Part shown: positions 1 to 7,550 of the stretch, piece after piece
Position numbering within the stretch: position 1 is the stretch's first letter
Layout: every line of letters starts with the position of its first letter
Origin: Deferribacteres bacterium
GTDB taxonomy: Bacteria; Zhuqueibacterota; Zhuqueibacteria; Zhuqueibacterales; Geothermadaptataceae
Direction of reading: 5' to 3'
NCBI GenBank assembly: GCA_020633675.1
Contig: JACKDE010000005.1
Coordinates: 124,001-188,000 of the forward strand
DNA: 64,000 nt
Notes under the pieces: model-generated
Database searches by the model: none
What the model was told of the DNA's origin: nothing
The model's input: the letters and a program-made list of their open reading frames with translations, nothing else
Program-made: the position numbers and the translations under genes

Positions 1-1364
1 TTCGGATCATCTTTTACATTGAAGAGCTGCCAGACGTCAGCACTTGCAGGTTCACCCTGTCCGTATTTCACAATTTTCCAATCTTCGAAACGCAACGCCC
101 AGCGGTTGGTCTGGCGGTTCCAGATCCAGTAGAGATCGCGTTTTTGGAGCGAGCCATCAGCAAAGACAATTCCCGAAATATCCACACCATCCCAGGGAAT
201 TGGCGTCTGCGGCTGGTAGTCCAACAGATTCGCCAGAGTCGGAAACCAGTCGATAATGTGCACGCGATCAGCGATCTGCTTCGGAGCGATTTTGCCGGGC
301 CAATTGGCAAAGGCCGGCACATGAATGCCGCCTTCCCACACGTCTGACTTGATACCTCGCATGGGAAGCGGCTGGTTGAAATCGGTTAGCAAAAGATCGT
401 CGGGATAGGCGTTGCCGGGCCAGTTGACCTGCGGGCCGTTGTCGGACGAGAACAGAATCAGCGTGTTTTGGCGTTGCCCCGTGCGTTCGAGCGCCGCGAC
501 GATTTCGCCAATTGCATGGTCGAGGTGATAGGCTGCCGCCAAAAGCAGGCGCTTTTCCGGATCCGGCTCGCTCTGGATTTTGCCATCGGGGTCGTTGAAC
601 CACTGAATTTTATCTTCGTTGCGCCAGCGATCGGGCTTCTGCGGATCGAGCTGCGTGGGCTGATCCACAAACTCGCCGCGCTCATCCAGCGGTGTGTGGA
701 CGGCATTGAAGGGAAGGTAGAGAAAGAAAGGTTGTTCGCGCTTTCTCTCGATGAACCTCACGGCTTCCTGCATCACCAAATCGGTCGCATGCACGCCATT
801 ATCGCTACCATCGATGGGCTTGTGGTCGCGATGCCAGGCTTCGTAGAACTCGCCGGTGCGATAGTGGTGATCGTACATGCCGACAGCTCCGGTGAATGAG
901 CCGTAGCTGTGGTCAAAGCCAAAATGGTTGGGGCCATGCTCCGGGGATGAACCCAGGTGCCATTTGCCGCACAAAAAGGTCTCGTAACCGGAGGCCTGAA
1001 ACATGCTCGCAATCGTGGGCGTGCCGATGGGAAAAGCAGGCTCGTTGGTTGCCTGCAGCACATGCGGGCCGAAGCGTCCGGGATAGCGCCCGGTCAGCAG
1101 GGCAACCCGGCTGGGCGTGCATTGCGGCATAACGTAATGGTTAACAAACGTCACGCCGTTCGCAGCCAGTTTGTCGAGATGCGGCGTGTAAACTTTCGGA
1201 TTGTTGTAGCCGATGTCGGCCCAGCCCTGGTCGTCGCTGAGAAGAATGATCACATTGGGTTGTTCAGGTACAGGCGGGCTGTCGCCACATTGCAGAAACA
1301 GGATGGCGGCCGCCACCAGGCCGACTTTTCTCCCTACCAAACGAGAAATTGGGCTTCGGTTCAT
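1..1364 (-). CDS. Sulfatase (formylglycine-dependent), C-terminus cut by window edge
   Basis: The minus-strand frame is open from the ATG at 1364 to the window edge, 454 codons. It encodes an arylsulfatase-superfamily enzyme that would hydrolyse sulfate esters, probably of polysaccharides or glycans. Seen: the N-terminal metal-binding pair DD at residues 44-45, then C82-T-P-S-R followed by LLTGR, the signature whose Cys is oxidised to formylglycine, and further conserved blocks GKWHLG and SSDNGP. The reading ends in a 'VWQLFNVKDDP'-like segment that is near the C-terminus in this family, so only a few dozen residues are missing. A hydrophobic N-terminus (about 14-25) precedes Cys26. This could be a lipoprotein signal, but FLQC is not a canonical lipobox. 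A promoter with a duplicated upstream element lies at 1492-1577. The natural substrate cannot be told from sequence. Confidence 0.9.
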   Translation of the reverse strand, partial: MNRSPISRLVGRKVGLVAAAILFLQCGDSPPVPEQPNVIILLSDDQGWADIGYNNPKVYTPHLDKLAANGVTFVNHYVMPQCTPSRVALLTGRYPGRFGPHVLQATNEPAFPIGTPTIASMFQASGYETFLCGKWHLGSSPEHGPNHFGFDHSYGSFTGAVGMYDHHYRTGEFYEAWHRDHKPIDGSDNGVHATDLVMQEAVRFIERKREQPFFLYLPFNAVHTPLDERGEFVDQPTQLDPQKPDRWRNEDKIQWFNDPDGKIQSEPDPEKRLLLAAAYHLDHAIGEIVAALERTGQRQNTLILFSSDNGPQVNWPGNAYPDDLLLTDFNQPLPMRGIKSDVWEGGIHVPAFANWPGKIAPKQIADRVHIIDWFPTLANLLDYQPQTPIPWDGVDISGIVFADGSLQKRDLYWIWNRQTNRWALRFEDWKIVKYGQGEPASADVWQLFNVKDDP

Positions 1365-1491
1365 ATTTTATTCCATTTAGGCGAGCATCGTGTTTAGCGC
1401 GTCCAGTTCCGGCGCCAAACGAAGGACTGGCTCGCGGCTATAAATTGAAATTTTCGCGCCAGGATGGCATCCGGTTGACGAGTGTGGAAAA

Positions 1492-1577
1492 AATATCCCG
1501 ATCCACTGCTACAATGTCAAGGGAAAACAGGCAGATACACTTGGGGCGTACCGCGCTTGCCGCAAACGCGAGCGGCT
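1492..1577 (-). promoter_or_regulatory. Sigma-70-like promoter plus 65-bp upstream repeat, copy 1
   Basis: On the minus strand a TTGACA -35 box (1515-1520) is separated by 17 nt from GATATT (1492-1497), pointing at the sulfatase start at 1364. Bases 1513-1577, which contain the -35 box and the 57 nt upstream of it, are repeated at 4056-4120 with 4 mismatches in 65. Promoter function is inferred from the consensus; the repeat itself is seen directly. Confidence 0.6.
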
Positions 1578-1889
1578 GTTTCGCAATAGACAAATTTCCC
1601 GGCTATTCACGTGTTTATGTGCAGGAATTGGTTGGTGGGTGCTCATTCTGATTCGTTGACTGCAATAGCTCGCCGATTCGATAGCTGCCCTCCGTTTTTA
1701 TGCACGGCGTGCTGTTGACAGAGTGGCCTTGGGGTGGCTCTGCATATCAAATGAGCCAGTTATGCAGGAAATGATATCGTGCAATCGAGGGTGGTGGCCT
1801 CACTTATCCGGCAAAGGCTGTATAGCTTTGGAGCTTGCGGACCATTTCCACCCTGATCCGGCACTTCTGGAGATCTTGGCATTTGCAGT
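1578..1889. other. Intergenic, no gene recognised
   Basis: About 310 bases between the promoter of the sulfatase and the 3' end of the NmrA-like gene. Only short unconvincing reading frames are present. No RNA gene, clear terminator or insertion sequence end was seen. Confidence 0.5.
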
Positions 1890-2750
1890 TTAAGCGGCAA
1901 TCGCTTTCCACAAGCTCGTGGCCGCAACTTCGCGAGCGTAATCAGCAAAGTCTTTTGGTGGACGCCCGAGGGCGCGTTGAATTCCATCGTTTACATGTGC
2001 ATTTCTGCCATCAAGCACGGTGGAAAGAAGATAATCCAGCATCCAGACGACTTCTTTGGGCGCACCGGAAGCTTCAACGCCAGCGATAAAAGCCTCATGT
2101 GGAATTTGTGCATAGCCGATCTCGCGGTCGGTTGCCTTTGACAGTTCAGAAGCGATATCAGCGAACGTCATCAGCCGTGGTCCGGTGACTTCATAGACTT
2201 CCCCGGCATGTCCCGGCTCTGTCAGCGCGGCGACCGCGACTTCAGCAATGTCGTCCACATCGACAAAAGGCTCCGGCGTATCGCCAGCGGGCAAAGTTAT
2301 CTGGCCAGCTTGTACCATTTCGACAAAAGCACCTTCAGAGAAGTTTTGGTTGAACCAACTTGCCCGGAGAATGGTCCAGTCCATTCCACTTTCCTGCACG
2401 ATTCGTTCACAGGCCTGCGCTTCGGCCTCGCCACGGCCGGACAATAGCACCAGACGCCGGACACCGTGTCGTTTTGCCAAATGAACAAATGCCTGGATGG
2501 CGTCTTTTGCGCCGGGCATGGCAAGGTCCGGGGCATAGCTGATATAGACTGCTTCGACACCCTCCAGACAGGCGTCCCAGCTGGCTCCGTTGTTCCAGTC
2601 AAAGGACGGGGAGGCAGATCGTGAACCGATTCGGATCGGCGTGCCTTGCGCGTGCAGACGAGCGGCGATACGGCGACCGGTCTTGCCAGTGCCGCCAAGT
2701 ACAAGAACATGGCCTGCTTGTTGGGATGATGGATTTCCATTGCGATTCAT
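1890..2750 (-). CDS. NmrA-like NAD(P)-binding reductase of the atypical SDR group
   Basis: A 286-residue protein with a Rossmann fold of the NmrA/HSCARG type. Seen: the dinucleotide-binding glycine motif GGTGKTG at about residues 19-25, a following R-x-GSRS stretch that would contact the NADP phosphate, and a C-terminal block 'VTGPRLMTFADIASELS' typical of NmrA-like proteins. Members of this family are either NADPH-dependent reductases or redox-sensing regulators; the substrate here is unknown. The ATG at 2750 is preceded by an AAGGAG-type ribosome site. It lies 120 bp downstream of the AraC-type regulator on the same strand, so the two may be co-transcribed, with the regulator possibly controlling it. 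Confidence 0.85.
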   Translation of the reverse strand: MNRNGNPSSQQAGHVLVLGGTGKTGRRIAARLHAQGTPIRIGSRSASPSFDWNNGASWDACLEGVEAVYISYAPDLAMPGAKDAIQAFVHLAKRHGVRRLVLLSGRGEAEAQACERIVQESGMDWTILRASWFNQNFSEGAFVEMVQAGQITLPAGDTPEPFVDVDDIAEVAVAALTEPGHAGEVYEVTGPRLMTFADIASELSKATDREIGYAQIPHEAFIAGVEASGAPKEVVWMLDYLLSTVLDGRNAHVNDGIQRALGRPPKDFADYAREVAATSLWKAIAA

Positions 2751-2870
2751 GGCTTGCTCCTTTTGTTGTGTAACAAATTTTATTGAACTGCAAGCACATG
2801 ATAAAGGTTTTAGCTGGAAAATTCTTGACGAGCGCCGCCAAACTTTTGACTCTGCACGCCAAATTGTGGG

Positions 2871-3884
2871 CTATTGTGGTTTTGATTGGGTCTTGATGCG
2901 GTAGGAGCGCGGCGTTTGCCCCGCCCAGCGTTTGAAGGCGCGCGCAAAGGCGCTTTGCTCAGAAAAGCCTGTCATAAAAGCAACTTCGACCAGGGAGAAG
3001 TCTGTTTGCTGCAGCAGCCGTTTCGCTAACTGCCGCCGCGACTCATCGACCAGCGTTTGATAGGAGTAACCCTGATCCGCCAACCTGCGCTGCAAGGTTC
3101 GCCCACTCATACCGAGGCGTTTGGCAATATCGGAGAGGTGAGGAATGCCTTCACTCAAGGATTTGGAAACCTGGCTTCGAACCCGCCGGTCGAGCGAATT
3201 TTCGTCTTCAAACTTTGAAACTTCTGCTTCGAGATGGCTCTCAAAAAATTTTGAAATAGTGGCATCGCCAAGCTTGTTCGGGGTTCGCAAGGTTTCTCCT
3301 GAAATCAGCAACGCATCGCGATCGGATTCAAAGTGAACCGGACAATCAAAATAGGCCTCATGATCAGTTATGCGCTTTGGAGCGCTGTGCTTGAAATACA
3401 CCGCTATCGGCTTGAATGCTTTTGTGGAAACTTCTATGCTGATGGAAGCGATGCTCGCAATAGTGGCTTCGTTGGAAAGTCGCATGCCGAGGTGTCTCTC
3501 GCCAGCGCGATGCAAGTGCATGAACGCGCCAGCATCTGTTTTCTCAACTTCGTAGGTCGCAACGCTCGTCAGCACACGCGCATAACGCTCCGCTCGTTCA
3601 TAGGATCCTCGAAGATCGATGGCTGTTTTCCAGGCAAGCCCGAACGCACCATAGTCATCGCTACGCATGGCTGCGCCCACCCTTAAGGGCAGCGTTGTCG
3701 CATCTTTGTCGGCTGCTGCAGTCCGCTCGAGAAATCCATAATACTCGATGGCCGGGATCATGAAGGCAGGATCGACCGGGCTGTTGGGATCGATGCCGAC
3801 AGAACGCAGCAAGGCATTCTTGTCGACCCCATCATCGACTCCTTCGAGCACTTTTCGGACGAACAGTGAGGTTATTTTTCCCAT
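2871..3884 (-). CDS. AraC-family transcriptional regulator
   Basis: 337 residues. The N-terminal two thirds match the arabinose-binding-like domain seen in OruR/ArgR-type AraC proteins. The C-terminal roughly 100 residues hold the paired helix-turn-helix: 'LSDIAKRLGMSGRTLQRRL' as the first HTH and 'VAFMTGFSEQSAFARAFKRW' as the second, the signature region of AraC DNA-binding domains. It would bind DNA near promoters and respond to a small ligand that cannot be predicted. It sits upstream of the NmrA-like reductase on the same strand. Its own promoter carries the 65-bp element shared with the sulfatase promoter, so autoregulation and control of the sulfatase are plausible, but this is inference. 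Confidence 0.9.
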   Translation of the reverse strand: MGKITSLFVRKVLEGVDDGVDKNALLRSVGIDPNSPVDPAFMIPAIEYYGFLERTAAADKDATTLPLRVGAAMRSDDYGAFGLAWKTAIDLRGSYERAERYARVLTSVATYEVEKTDAGAFMHLHRAGERHLGMRLSNEATIASIASISIEVSTKAFKPIAVYFKHSAPKRITDHEAYFDCPVHFESDRDALLISGETLRTPNKLGDATISKFFESHLEAEVSKFEDENSLDRRVRSQVSKSLSEGIPHLSDIAKRLGMSGRTLQRRLADQGYSYQTLVDESRRQLAKRLLQQTDFSLVEVAFMTGFSEQSAFARAFKRWAGQTPRSYRIKTQSKPQ

Positions 3885-4034
3885 TCAAGAGCGCTTAATT
3901 TAAGATGGAATAGATACAACAATCTTTGCGCGGTGATCTGTCTCATTTATCCGCATCTTCAACGAAATGAGCCTCCCAGAGGCCAATGCCGGTGAATGGT
4001 GTTGCGGCTTGTTCCCCTGCGAGAAGTGGCAGAA

Positions 4035-4120
4035 AAGATTGCCATTCACGCAAAAAATGTCAAGCGAAAACAGGCAGATACACTTGGGGCGTACCGGGCT
4101 TGCTGCAAATGCGAGCGGCT
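4035..4120 (-). promoter_or_regulatory. Sigma-70-like promoter plus 65-bp upstream repeat, copy 2
   Basis: Minus-strand TTGACA (4058-4063), 17-nt spacer and AATCTT (4035-4040), about 150 nt upstream of the AraC-type gene. Bases 4056-4120 repeat 1513-1577 with 61 of 65 positions identical. The repeat covers the -35 box and the region upstream of it, while the spacer and -10 differ, as expected for a shared operator or upstream element rather than a duplicated gene. Confidence 0.6.
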
Positions 4121-4250
4121 TTGGGGGCATGTGCACATTTGCTGATGATCATTGTGGTTTGGGCTCCATTTAGGCTTTGCAGGGCAATTTGCGTGTAAAA
4201 GCTGCGTGGCGTTGTCGTGAAGGCAATCGATGGGATTGCTGGAGTAAAGC

Positions 4251-4310
4251 GGGTAACCGCCTGCCGCTCAGCCGCCGCCGGATACGTTCGGTTGCAGCGG
4301 CTTGTTGGGC
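4251..4310 (-). other. attC-like site of the VOC cassette
   Basis: Read on the minus strand: R'' box GCCCAAC (4310-4304), then GCCGCT-G-CA-A-CCG pairing with CGG-C-TG-AGCGGC (one extrahelical G), and a terminal GTTACCC (4257-4251). The length is 60 nt, the classical attC size. The AAC/GTT pair is intact; the last bases of the 3' box deviate from GTTRRRY, which is expected where it would derive from the following sequence. Confidence 0.7.
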
Positions 4311-4352
4311 GGCATTCATGAAAAGCGAGGGCAACTGACTGGTCGAACGCGA

Positions 4353-4814
4353 CTACGCTTCGTTGTAGGCTTTCTCCAGTGCCGCCACGTCGAGCTTCAC
4401 CATCGTCATCATGGCATCCATCACAGCCTGTACCTTTTTTGAGTTCCTGTCGGCTATGAGTTCCATGAAACGCCTCGGCACGATTTGCCAGGTGACGCCG
4501 AACTGATCGGTAATCCAGCCGCACTGCGATGGGATTGCGCCGGCGCTGACGAGCTTGTTCCAGTACGCGTCAACCTCTTCCTGGTCTTCGCAGTCGACAA
4601 AAAGCGAGAACCCTTGGGAGAATTTGAAGTACGGGCCGCCGTTGTAGCCCATGAAGGACTGACCACCGACGACGAACTCGGCAGAAGTGATTGGGCCGTC
4701 CGCGCCAGTCCGGGCAACATTCTTGATCTCAGAGTCCGGGAACGTAGAGGTGTAGAAGTCAATGGCAGCTTCGAGCTGGTCGTCAAACATGAGGAAAGGT
4801 GTCACTTTGGACAT
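4353..4814 (-). CDS. VOC-superfamily PhnB/3-demethylubiquinone-methyltransferase-like protein
   Basis: 153 residues, one PhnB-like domain (glyoxalase/bleomycin-resistance fold). Seen: N-terminal 'PFLMFDDQLEAAIDFYTSTF', the central 'GFSLFVDCEDQEEVDAYWNKL', and the C-terminal 'WGITDQFGVTWQIVP'-like block (here GWITDQFGV) typical of the family. VOC proteins bind a metal and act on, or sequester, small molecules; the substrate is unknown. A good ribosome site (AAAGGAG) lies 10 nt before the ATG. It is cassette 4 of the array: a GTCGGGC core precedes it at 4857-4851, and the attC-like site begins 43 nt after its stop. The 6-of-7 complementarity between that upstream core and its own attC R'' box (GCCCAAC) is what an inserted cassette should show. 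Confidence 0.88.
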   Translation of the reverse strand: MSKVTPFLMFDDQLEAAIDFYTSTFPDSEIKNVARTGADGPITSAEFVVGGQSFMGYNGGPYFKFSQGFSLFVDCEDQEEVDAYWNKLVSAGAIPSQCGWITDQFGVTWQIVPRRFMELIADRNSKKVQAVMDAMMTMVKLDVAALEKAYNEA

Positions 4815-4850
4815 TGGTGTGTCTCCTTTATGAGGGCGATGCTCTTTTCC

Positions 4851-5005
4851 GCCCGACGTTGATTGTAGCCTGCGCTGAAGGCTATTCGAACGACCATTAC
4901 TTTTCCCGAATCACCGTCGGGCTGTATAGCGTCAGGCTAATAATTTTGGTATACCGTAATGCATTCATTATTAACAAAGTAATAGCCCCTAATTCGGTGT
5001 TAGGC
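4851..5005 (-). other. attC-like site of the SnoaL cassette (long, degenerate)
   Basis: On the minus strand the R'' box GCCTAAC (5005-4999) contains the stop codon of the SnoaL-like gene. The 3' box is read as GTCGGGC (4857-4851), one base off GTTGGGC. The 155-nt interval contains complementary stretches (GGCTATT/AATAGCC, ATTACTTT/AAAGTAAT, CCGAAT/ATTCGG) but no single clean fold by eye. It is the weakest of the four sites. Confidence 0.5.
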
Positions 5006-5413
5006 TGTTGCTATAACTCCCAATTGCTGCATCATTCCCAGCATGTCCATTTCAACCCAATGCTCGGCAATTTTCTCTTCCTTTACTCGCAGTTGATCAT
5101 GACCCGTGACCGATATTTTCTTGCCCGTAGCAGCAATGCCACCAAAGTCTCCCTTGTGAGTGCCCGTTAAAGTAAATCTCCCAGCAACCATGTCTCCTTC
5201 AGCAATTTGATGGCTATACGATATGTTCAGGTCTGGAAAGGCTTCAACAAAAGCGGTCACTTTCATTCGATAGCCTTCTATTCCTGCAGGAAGCCCTTCA
5301 GGAGCACTGTGATCAACTATATTTTCTGAGATGAAATCATCAATGGCAGCCAGGTTCTTTTTGTTAAAAATTTCCATGACTGCTCTTTGTACAACAATTT
5401 TCTTCGACGACAT
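5000..5413 (-). CDS. SnoaL-like / ester cyclase family protein (NTF2 fold)
   Basis: 137 residues forming one SnoaL-like polyketide-cyclase (NTF2-like) domain. Seen: the start 'NKKNLAAIDDFISENIVDHS', the conserved 'GIEGYRMKVTAFVEAFPDL' helix, and the 'GDMVAGRFTLTGTHKGDF' strands with the late 'EHWVEMDMLGMMQQLG' tail typical of the ester cyclase group. Enzymatic role unknown; many such proteins are hydrolases, isomerases or ligand binders. Strong ribosome site AAAGGAG before the ATG. It is cassette 3: its leader begins at the GTTATAC core (5514-5508), and its TAA stop is formed by the R'' box GCCTAAC of its own attC-like site, a common layout of integron cassettes. Confidence 0.85.
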   Translation of the reverse strand: MSSKKIVVQRAVMEIFNKKNLAAIDDFISENIVDHSAPEGLPAGIEGYRMKVTAFVEAFPDLNISYSHQIAEGDMVAGRFTLTGTHKGDFGGIAATGKKISVTGHDQLRVKEEKIAEHWVEMDMLGMMQQLGVIATA

Positions 5414-5507
5414 TTTAGCATTCTCCTTTGAAATGAAACAAGCTTGGAAGAGCCTTGATTTTCTCTGCTGTATTACTCTGAGAAACTAAATCCAGTTTCC
5501 AGAAGCG

Positions 5508-5638
5508 GTATAACGGCTTGGCTGTGGGGCGAGCGGACCTCCACCACGGAAAGTCAACGAAGCCACAGAACTTTGAAACACCACAAAACCGGAAGCTAGC
5601 ACGAGCGCAGCGAGTCCCACACCAGCCTGATGTTATAA
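5508..5638 (-). other. attC-like site of the two-TM cassette, about 131 nt
   Basis: Read on the minus strand: TTATAAC (5638-5632) opens the site and GTTATAC (5514-5508) closes it. Between them are long complementary arms, seen on the plus strand as GGCTTGGCTGTGGGG-CGAGCGG facing CGCAGCGAG-TCCCACACCAGCC. This gives a long imperfect hairpin with unpaired bases and a variable centre, as in large attC sites. The boxes are not perfect RYYYAAC/GTTRRRY. Confidence 0.65.
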
Positions 5639-5674
5639 TTTTTATGATCTATCTTAATTTTTTTAAGAATCTTT

Positions 5675-6385
5675 TTACTTAATAATTATTGCTTGGAAAA
5701 ACTTGATTATTGTAGAAAATTGGTTTTTAAAATCAGTATTAAAACCTATATCTGGATCTTTTATACTCCAAACGAAATCCTCTAATCCGCTTAGCGTATG
5801 TAACTCTTTTACGGGAGGTTCTCCTTTAAAATTTCTGAATTCGTTTCTAAATTCGGTTGTTATTCTGCTTAAATATTTTTCTATTTTATCTAATGCTTCA
5901 AGCAAATTTTTTGACTTTGGGTAGATTTCTGGGCTTGCTTTAATTTGGTGTTGAAATAATTGAAATTGAAGCTGTGAATCAATTAGATTTTCCATTTGTT
6001 TTGCGTATGAGTCAGCTAATACTAATCTTGTTTTATGGCCTCTATGGTTCCGTATATGCTCTCCTTGCTCGTCATATTTGTATATCAACGAGTTCGCTCT
6101 AATCATCCATCTAACTTTTTTCGCAGATGTAAATGAATTAATTATTTGTGAATACAATTCGCGTTGAATCTCTTTTCGAGAATCCCTTTGTTGAAGCTCG
6201 ACTGATAGTTGTTTATAGAGAAAAGAGATCGCTCCACCGAGGACACCAAATAAAGAAAATTGAATAATCATCTTAAAAATTTCTGTACCAATAAATGGTT
6301 CTACCTGTTGGCGATAGAATGAAAGAAGAGCAAGTCCGAGTATTGATGTTGAAATGATAAATATTGATATAAATTTTGAATTCAT
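5675..6385 (-). CDS. Unknown protein with two N-terminal membrane segments (cassette-borne)
   Basis: 236 residues, not recognised. Seen: two hydrophobic segments at about residues 5-24 and 37-57, joined by a short loop, then a charged, helix-rich soluble part with many Gln, Lys and Glu (for example 'VELQQRDSRKEIQREL') that could form a coiled coil and would face the cytoplasm. Base composition is much more AT-rich than the flanking housekeeping genes, suggesting recent acquisition. The ribosome site is weak. It is cassette 2 of the array, starting about 22 nt after the previous attC-like core and followed 37 nt after its stop by its own 131-nt attC-like site. Confidence 0.75.
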   Translation of the reverse strand: MNSKFISIFIISTSILGLALLSFYRQQVEPFIGTEIFKMIIQFSLFGVLGGAISFLYKQLSVELQQRDSRKEIQRELYSQIINSFTSAKKVRWMIRANSLIYKYDEQGEHIRNHRGHKTRLVLADSYAKQMENLIDSQLQFQLFQHQIKASPEIYPKSKNLLEALDKIEKYLSRITTEFRNEFRNFKGEPPVKELHTLSGLEDFVWSIKDPDIGFNTDFKNQFSTIIKFFQAIIIK

Positions 6386-6401
6386 GGTTTGTTTCTTTAA
6401 A

Positions 6402-6458
6402 AATTAACGATGACTTCAGGTGCCGCTTGCGGCGTCCTGCTGGTTTAATTTGTTAGAT
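6402..6458 (-). other. attC-like site of the DUF7010 cassette, 57 nt, clearest of the set
   Basis: Minus strand: R'' ATCTAAC (6458-6452) fits RYYYAAC exactly. The centre folds as CAGG-AC-GCCGC-AA-GCGGC-A-CCTG, with extrahelical bases on one arm, and the 3' box is GTTAATT (6408-6402). The layout resembles the short attC sites of resistance cassettes. The core GTTAGAT upstream of this cassette (7012-7006) is the exact complement of its R'' box, as expected if both halves came from one circular cassette. Confidence 0.8.
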
Positions 6459-6985
6459 TTTTTTGCCTGTAGAAAAATAGCAAACGCGAATATATATTCG
6501 ACAACTCCACCAACTATACCACCAGCGTAAACTGGCGCCTTAAGAATAGTAAGCGCAATAGAAGAGACAACAAGGAAGCCCGCAAACACCCAAAATAAAC
6601 GGTTGCCATATATCGTATTAAAAGTTAGATACCGCCCACCAATTACTAAGAGCATTGCAGGGAAAAACAACTCCAAATTATAAAATGCAGCCCCTATTGC
6701 AATCGGTATTGAGAGCAACATCCAAAACGTGCCCTCAATAGCAAGTGGTGCCAATGGATTATCTTTTTTGTGCTTACCACTGCGCCCAATTATTTTGCAA
6801 ATTAACACTGAAATAGGAAATATTAAGGTACCACCAATTATTAACGTAGCAATGCCTGCTTTTGAACTATGCAACAGTGCAGTTAAACCTGCTAACAGCC
6901 ATATAGAACCGGATGAAATAATTCCAGGCACACCGAAAAAGTACGCTTTATTCATATCTTTTTGGGCTTCTTGAATCGAATTCAC
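6416..6985 (-). CDS. Multi-pass membrane protein, DUF7010-like (cassette-borne)
   Basis: 189 residues with about six hydrophobic segments. The pattern 'AYFFGVPGIISSGSIWLLAG', 'GGTLIFPISVLICKIIGRSG' and 'NPLAPLAIEGTFW' recalls the DUF7010 membrane family; function unknown. The start is GTG at 6985, chosen because AAAGGAG lies 10 nt upstream and the cassette core GTTAGAT lies just before that. The last 14 or so codons and the stop lie inside the attC-like site, so the C-terminal residues are encoded by recombination-site DNA. The gene is AT-rich compared with the flanks. It is cassette 1, the one nearest the presumed promoter at 7250-7278. Confidence 0.8.
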   Translation of the reverse strand: MNSIQEAQKDMNKAYFFGVPGIISSGSIWLLAGLTALLHSSKAGIATLIIGGTLIFPISVLICKIIGRSGKHKKDNPLAPLAIEGTFWMLLSIPIAIGAAFYNLELFFPAMLLVIGGRYLTFNTIYGNRLFWVFAGFLVVSSIALTILKAPVYAGGIVGGVVEYIFAFAIFLQAKKSNKLNQQDAASGT

Positions 6986-7005
6986 TTCTCGTTGTCTCCT
7001 TTGAA

Positions 7006-7012
7006 ATCTAAC
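7006..7012 (-). other. Recombination core GTTAGAT at the head of the cassette array
   Basis: The minus-strand heptamer fits the integron core GTTRRRY and lies 21 nt before the first cassette gene. No foldable attC lies just upstream of it, so it could be the attI side or a leftover core. It is complementary to the R'' box at 6452-6458. Confidence 0.5.
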
Positions 7013-7249
7013 TCTATTTAGACTGATCCGGTATAAATAACTAAATATGGAAAACGTTTCCGCATAAAACAGCGCCAGTTTATTTCAGCAAAATGATGTA
7101 AGTACCACTTTATCAAATTATTATCTTTCGCGACCGTACGTGTCCCCGGCTGGCTTATACTGATCCATATAATCCATCTTCAATGGGCAAACTCAGGTCT
7201 TGCGGATAATTGTGTGTCGATTGCATGCCCCATTCAAGATCGGTTGGCG

Positions 7250-7278
7250 AATATCCCCATTCCCCAAAAAAATGTCAA
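7250..7278 (-). promoter_or_regulatory. Consensus-like promoter facing the cassette array
   Basis: Minus strand TTGACA (7278-7273), 17-nt spacer, GATATT (7255-7250). It is about 240 nt upstream of the array core and would read all four cassettes. Its TTGACATTTTTT start resembles the promoter at 4035-4063, but the 65-bp upstream repeat is absent. Placement is like an integron Pc promoter; function is inference. Confidence 0.55.
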
Positions 7279-7550
7279 GCAAAATTGCTGTACTCTCCAA
7301 AGCCAATACCGCTCCGTTCAGGCAATTTCTTCATGCCGGGCGAAGTCGAGACAGAATATTCAGGCTCAAAAACTCATCCTTTGTCTGCGCTCAGGATGAA
7401 GCGTGTTCCTTATCTGAACGGTATTGCCTCGAAGGTCTATAGCGGGCGAGAAAATTTCATGGCAACCTTTTCGCGCTTTTCTCTGTCTTGTTCTTTAATG
7501 CAAAAACAAGGTGCTATAGGCAGATCGGGTGTGTGAACGAGGAGGTGTGC
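7279..7550. other. Intergenic between cassette promoter and permease gene
   Basis: No gene recognised. It contains a small hairpin CATCCT/AGGATG around 7374-7397 in a stretch with the look of a dispersed non-coding repeat (TCTGCGCTCAGGATGA). A strong GGAGG ribosome site at its end serves the permease start at 7551. Confidence 0.4.

Larger units (their letters stand above)
4251..7012 (-). mobile_element. Integron gene-cassette array without integrase (CALIN-like), four cassettes
   Basis: Four consecutive small minus-strand genes (DUF7010-like, two-TM unknown, SnoaL-like, VOC) are each followed by an attC-like site with an RYYYAAC-type box, a GTT-type box and foldable centre: 6402-6458, 5508-5638, 4851-5005, 4251-4310. 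A further GTTAGAT core lies just before the first gene (7006-7012). Cassette geometry fits: core, short leader with ribosome site, one ORF, attC. In two cases the ORF end lies inside the attC. The first two cassettes are clearly more AT-rich than the flanks. VOC and SnoaL proteins are common cassette cargo (known). No integrase gene is visible within the window. Box matches and spacing were read by eye; no covariance search was run. Confidence 0.75.

Noticed and set aside
1..1364. Possible frameshifted sulfatase, because short frames appear on both strands here
   Set aside because: The minus frame from 1364 to the edge is continuous and carries all sulfatase motifs; it is simply cut by the window end.
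7047..7059. Palindrome GGAAAACGTTTCC upstream of the cassette array
   Set aside because: Short and single; no regulator can be linked to it.
7320..7440. Possible insertion-element end or repeat with the TCTGCGCTCAGGATGA stretch
   Set aside because: Only one copy in the window, no inverted ends or transposase; cannot be supported.
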